DNA from: Thermoleophilia bacterium
GTDB taxonomy: Bacteria; Actinomycetota; Thermoleophilia; Miltoncostaeales; Miltoncostaeaceae
Direction: 5' to 3'
DNA: 5,408 nt
NCBI GenBank assembly: GCA_016463385.1
Contig: JAEMRL010000198.1
Span: 1 to 5,408 of the forward strand
Positions 3,754-5,408 of this stretch are shown here, one piece after another. How positions within the stretch are numbered: the first letter of the stretch is position 1; each line of letters begins with the position of its first letter. The notes under the pieces are model-generated. The model saw nothing but the letters and a program-made list of their open reading frames with translations. It was not told where the DNA came from and made no database searches. Position numbers and translations under genes: made by a program.

Positions 3754-5408
3754 ATGGGCGAGTGGAGCGACTGGTACGCGCGCGAGGATCCCAGCACCTG
3801 GGTCCTGGCAGAGGTCCTCAAGCGGCGGGCGGCGGAGCACCCCGACCGTGACTACCTGAAGTTCGCGGACTCGCCGTGGGTGAGCTACGGCGAGGTCAAC
3901 GCGCGCTCCAACCGGATCGCCAACGCCCTGATCGCCCGCGGCGTCCAGCCGGGCGAGTCGGTCAGCGTGATGCTGCCCAACTGCGAGGACTTCATCCCGA
4001 TCTGGTTCGGGATCCTGAAGGCCGGCGCCGTGATGAGCTCGATCAACACCGCCTACAAGGGCGACTTCCTGTCGTGGACGATCAACCTGGTCGAGGCGAG
4101 GAAGCTGATCGTCTCGGACGAGTTCCTGGATCGCCTGGACCTGATCAAGGGCGAGCTGCCCCACCTCGAGCACGTGATCGTGTGGGAGTCGGGCAAGCGC
4201 GAGGGCCCGGACCCGAGCCTTCCCAATGAGCCCCTTGCCGCCCTCATGACCGCAGGCGACGGTGAGCCCGACGGGATCACCTACAACTGGACCGACGATG
4301 CCCGGATCATGTTCACCTCGGGCACCACCGGCCGCTCCAAGGGCGTCATCAAGCAGAACGCCGCCGACTACTTCTCGGCGCGCGGCCTGCTCGAGGTCGT
4401 CTCGGCGACGGCCGGAAAGTCGGTGGAGTCGCTTAGCGAGGACACCTTCTTCTCCTGCCTGCCGCTCTTCCACTCCAACGCCCAGGTCCTGTCGGGCTAC
4501 CCGGCGCTTGTGGCCGGTGGGCGGGTGGCCTACACCGAGCGCTTCTCATCCAGCCGCTTCTGGCAGCAGATCATCGATGCCGAGGCCACGATCTTCAACT
4601 CGATCGGCGCCGTCAGCTACTTCATCTGGAACATCCCGACCTCGGATCTGGACCGGGCCCACAAGGTGCACACCTGCTTTGCCGCCCCGGCCCCCAAGGA
4701 CATCTACAACGAGTTCCAGGAGCGCTTCGGGGTCAAGTTCATCGAGGGCTACGGCCTCACCGAGACCGGCATGGCCACCTACATGGACCCCACCCGCCCG
4801 GGCGTGCCCGGATCGATGGGCAAGGCCAACCCGGGCTATGAGGTCACCATCGTCGAGCCCGGCACCGACCGGCCGCTGCCGCCCGGCTCTCCCGGTGAGA
4901 TCGTCGTGGACATGAAGATCCCCAACATCGTCATGCGCGCCTACTACGGCATGCCCGAGAAGACCGCCGAGGACTTCCGCAACCTCAAGCTCCACACCGG
5001 CGACCTCGGCCGCATGGACGAGGAGGGCTACTTCTACTTCATGGACCGGGTCAAGGACTACATCCGGCGCCGTGGCGAGAACGTCTCCTCGATGGAGGTG
5101 GAAAAGCAGGTCGGCGACCACCCCGCCATCCGCGAGGCCGCCGCGATCGGCGTCAAGGCCGGCGAGAGCGTCGCCGCCGAGGACGAGATCATGGTCGTCT
5201 GCATCCCCGAGGGCGCCGCGCCGGACCCGGTCGAGCTGACCCACTGGCTCGCCGAGCGGATCCCCTACTTCATGGTGCCCCGCTACATCCGCTTCGTCGA
5301 CAGCCTGCCCAAGACCCCGACCGAGCGGGTCCAGAAGGTGAAGCTGCGCGAGGAGGGCATCACGCCCGACACCTTCGACCGTGAGGCCGCCGGCATCACG
5401 ATCAAGCG
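3754..5408 (+). CDS. Class I adenylate-forming acyl-CoA ligase (CaiC/FadD-like), 3' truncated
   Basis: ATP-dependent CoA ligase that would convert a carboxylic acid to its acyl-AMP and then acyl-CoA in the cytosol. 551 complete codons are visible without a stop; since the family C-terminus is normally a few dozen residues after the last motif, only a short tail is likely missing. Motifs in order: substrate domain opening WVSYGEVNARSNRIANAL; ATP P-loop TSGTTGRSKG (188-197); PLFHSNAQ in the acyl-binding region; GYGLTETG (332-339); HTGDLG (414-419) with the ribose-binding Asp417; hinge block DRVKDYIRRRGENVSS (431-446). The C-terminal A10 motif reads PKTPTERVQK (519-528), placing Arg525 where the adenylation Lys of the usual GK is expected. 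The RRRGENVSS hinge is closest to the crotonobetaine/carnitine-CoA ligase (CaiC)-like group, but a carnitine role is not implied. Third gene of the cassette, 64 bases after the DUF35 gene. The substrate cannot be inferred. Confidence 0.93.
   Translation, partial: MGEWSDWYAREDPSTWVLAEVLKRRAAEHPDRDYLKFADSPWVSYGEVNARSNRIANALIARGVQPGESVSVMLPNCEDFIPIWFGILKAGAVMSSINTAYKGDFLSWTINLVEARKLIVSDEFLDRLDLIKGELPHLEHVIVWESGKREGPDPSLPNEPLAALMTAGDGEPDGITYNWTDDARIMFTSGTTGRSKGVIKQNAADYFSARGLLEVVSATAGKSVESLSEDTFFSCLPLFHSNAQVLSGYPALVAGGRVAYTERFSSSRFWQQIIDAEATIFNSIGAVSYFIWNIPTSDLDRAHKVHTCFAAPAPKDIYNEFQERFGVKFIEGYGLTETGMATYMDPTRPGVPGSMGKANPGYEVTIVEPGTDRPLPPGSPGEIVVDMKIPNIVMRAYYGMPEKTAEDFRNLKLHTGDLGRMDEEGYFYFMDRVKDYIRRRGENVSSMEVEKQVGDHPAIREAAAIGVKAGESVAAEDEIMVVCIPEGAAPDPVELTHWLAERIPYFMVPRYIRFVDSLPKTPTERVQKVKLREEGITPDTFDREAAGITIK

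Noticed and set aside
3104..4915. Plus-strand off-frame ORFs (3104-3859, 3876-4229, 4262-4915)
   Set aside because: Arg/Pro/Ser-rich frame-shifted readings of the DUF35 and ligase genes, whose own frames carry clear motifs.
3661..5244. Minus-strand ORFs antisense to the ligase (3661-4473 and 4546-5244)
   Set aside because: Both mirror the codon structure of the ligase and show no family motifs.
3754..5408. Naming the ligase caiC and inferring carnitine metabolism
   Set aside because: The hinge block is CaiC-like, but no carnitine dehydratase or CoA-transferase is in view and this branch covers many substrates.

Overview
This is a GC-rich window (by eye about two thirds G+C or more, with strong G/C preference at third codon positions). 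It looks chromosomal and most likely comes from a high-GC actinobacterium. The gene content (an acetolactate-synthase-type enzyme, then a thiolase-like/DUF35/acyl-CoA ligase set) fits that, but nothing here fixes the genus.

Layout. Bases 1-1401 (+) hold most of an acetolactate synthase large subunit (IlvB-type), cut at its 5' end by the window edge. Tail-to-tail with it, only 3 bases away, lies a small minus-strand gene (1405-1707) for an acidic protein of about 100 residues, tentatively DUF2283-like. Its best start is a CTG preceded by a good Shine-Dalgarno sequence. Bases 1708-2004 form a divergent intergenic region with a candidate promoter (TTGACG, 18 bp, extended-minus-10 TAGCGT), an AT-rich patch and two perfect palindromes that could be operators. 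From 2005 to the end runs a plus-strand, operon-like set: a thiolase/SCP-x-like protein (2005-3234), a DUF35 OB-fold protein (3252-3689) and a class I adenylate-forming acyl-CoA ligase (3754 to beyond the window). A 10-bp perfect hairpin spans the end of the DUF35 gene, with its stop codon in the loop.

How the genes may work together. The ligase would activate a carboxylic acid to its CoA thioester. The thiolase-like protein and the DUF35 protein would then act as a complex on that thioester or a later intermediate, as DUF35 partners do for the Ltp2-type aldolases of steroid side-chain breakdown. The thiolase-like protein lacks recognisable cysteines at both usual catalytic positions, so retro-aldol or other non-Claisen chemistry is more likely than classical thiolysis. 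The substrate cannot be read from the sequence. The DUF35 protein has lost all four zinc-ribbon cysteines, and the ligase has Arg where the family's adenylation Lys is expected, so the cassette combines several non-canonical sites.

There are no RNA genes, insertion sequences, CRISPR arrays or phage genes that I can support. The long antisense and off-frame ORFs are shadows of these five genes.
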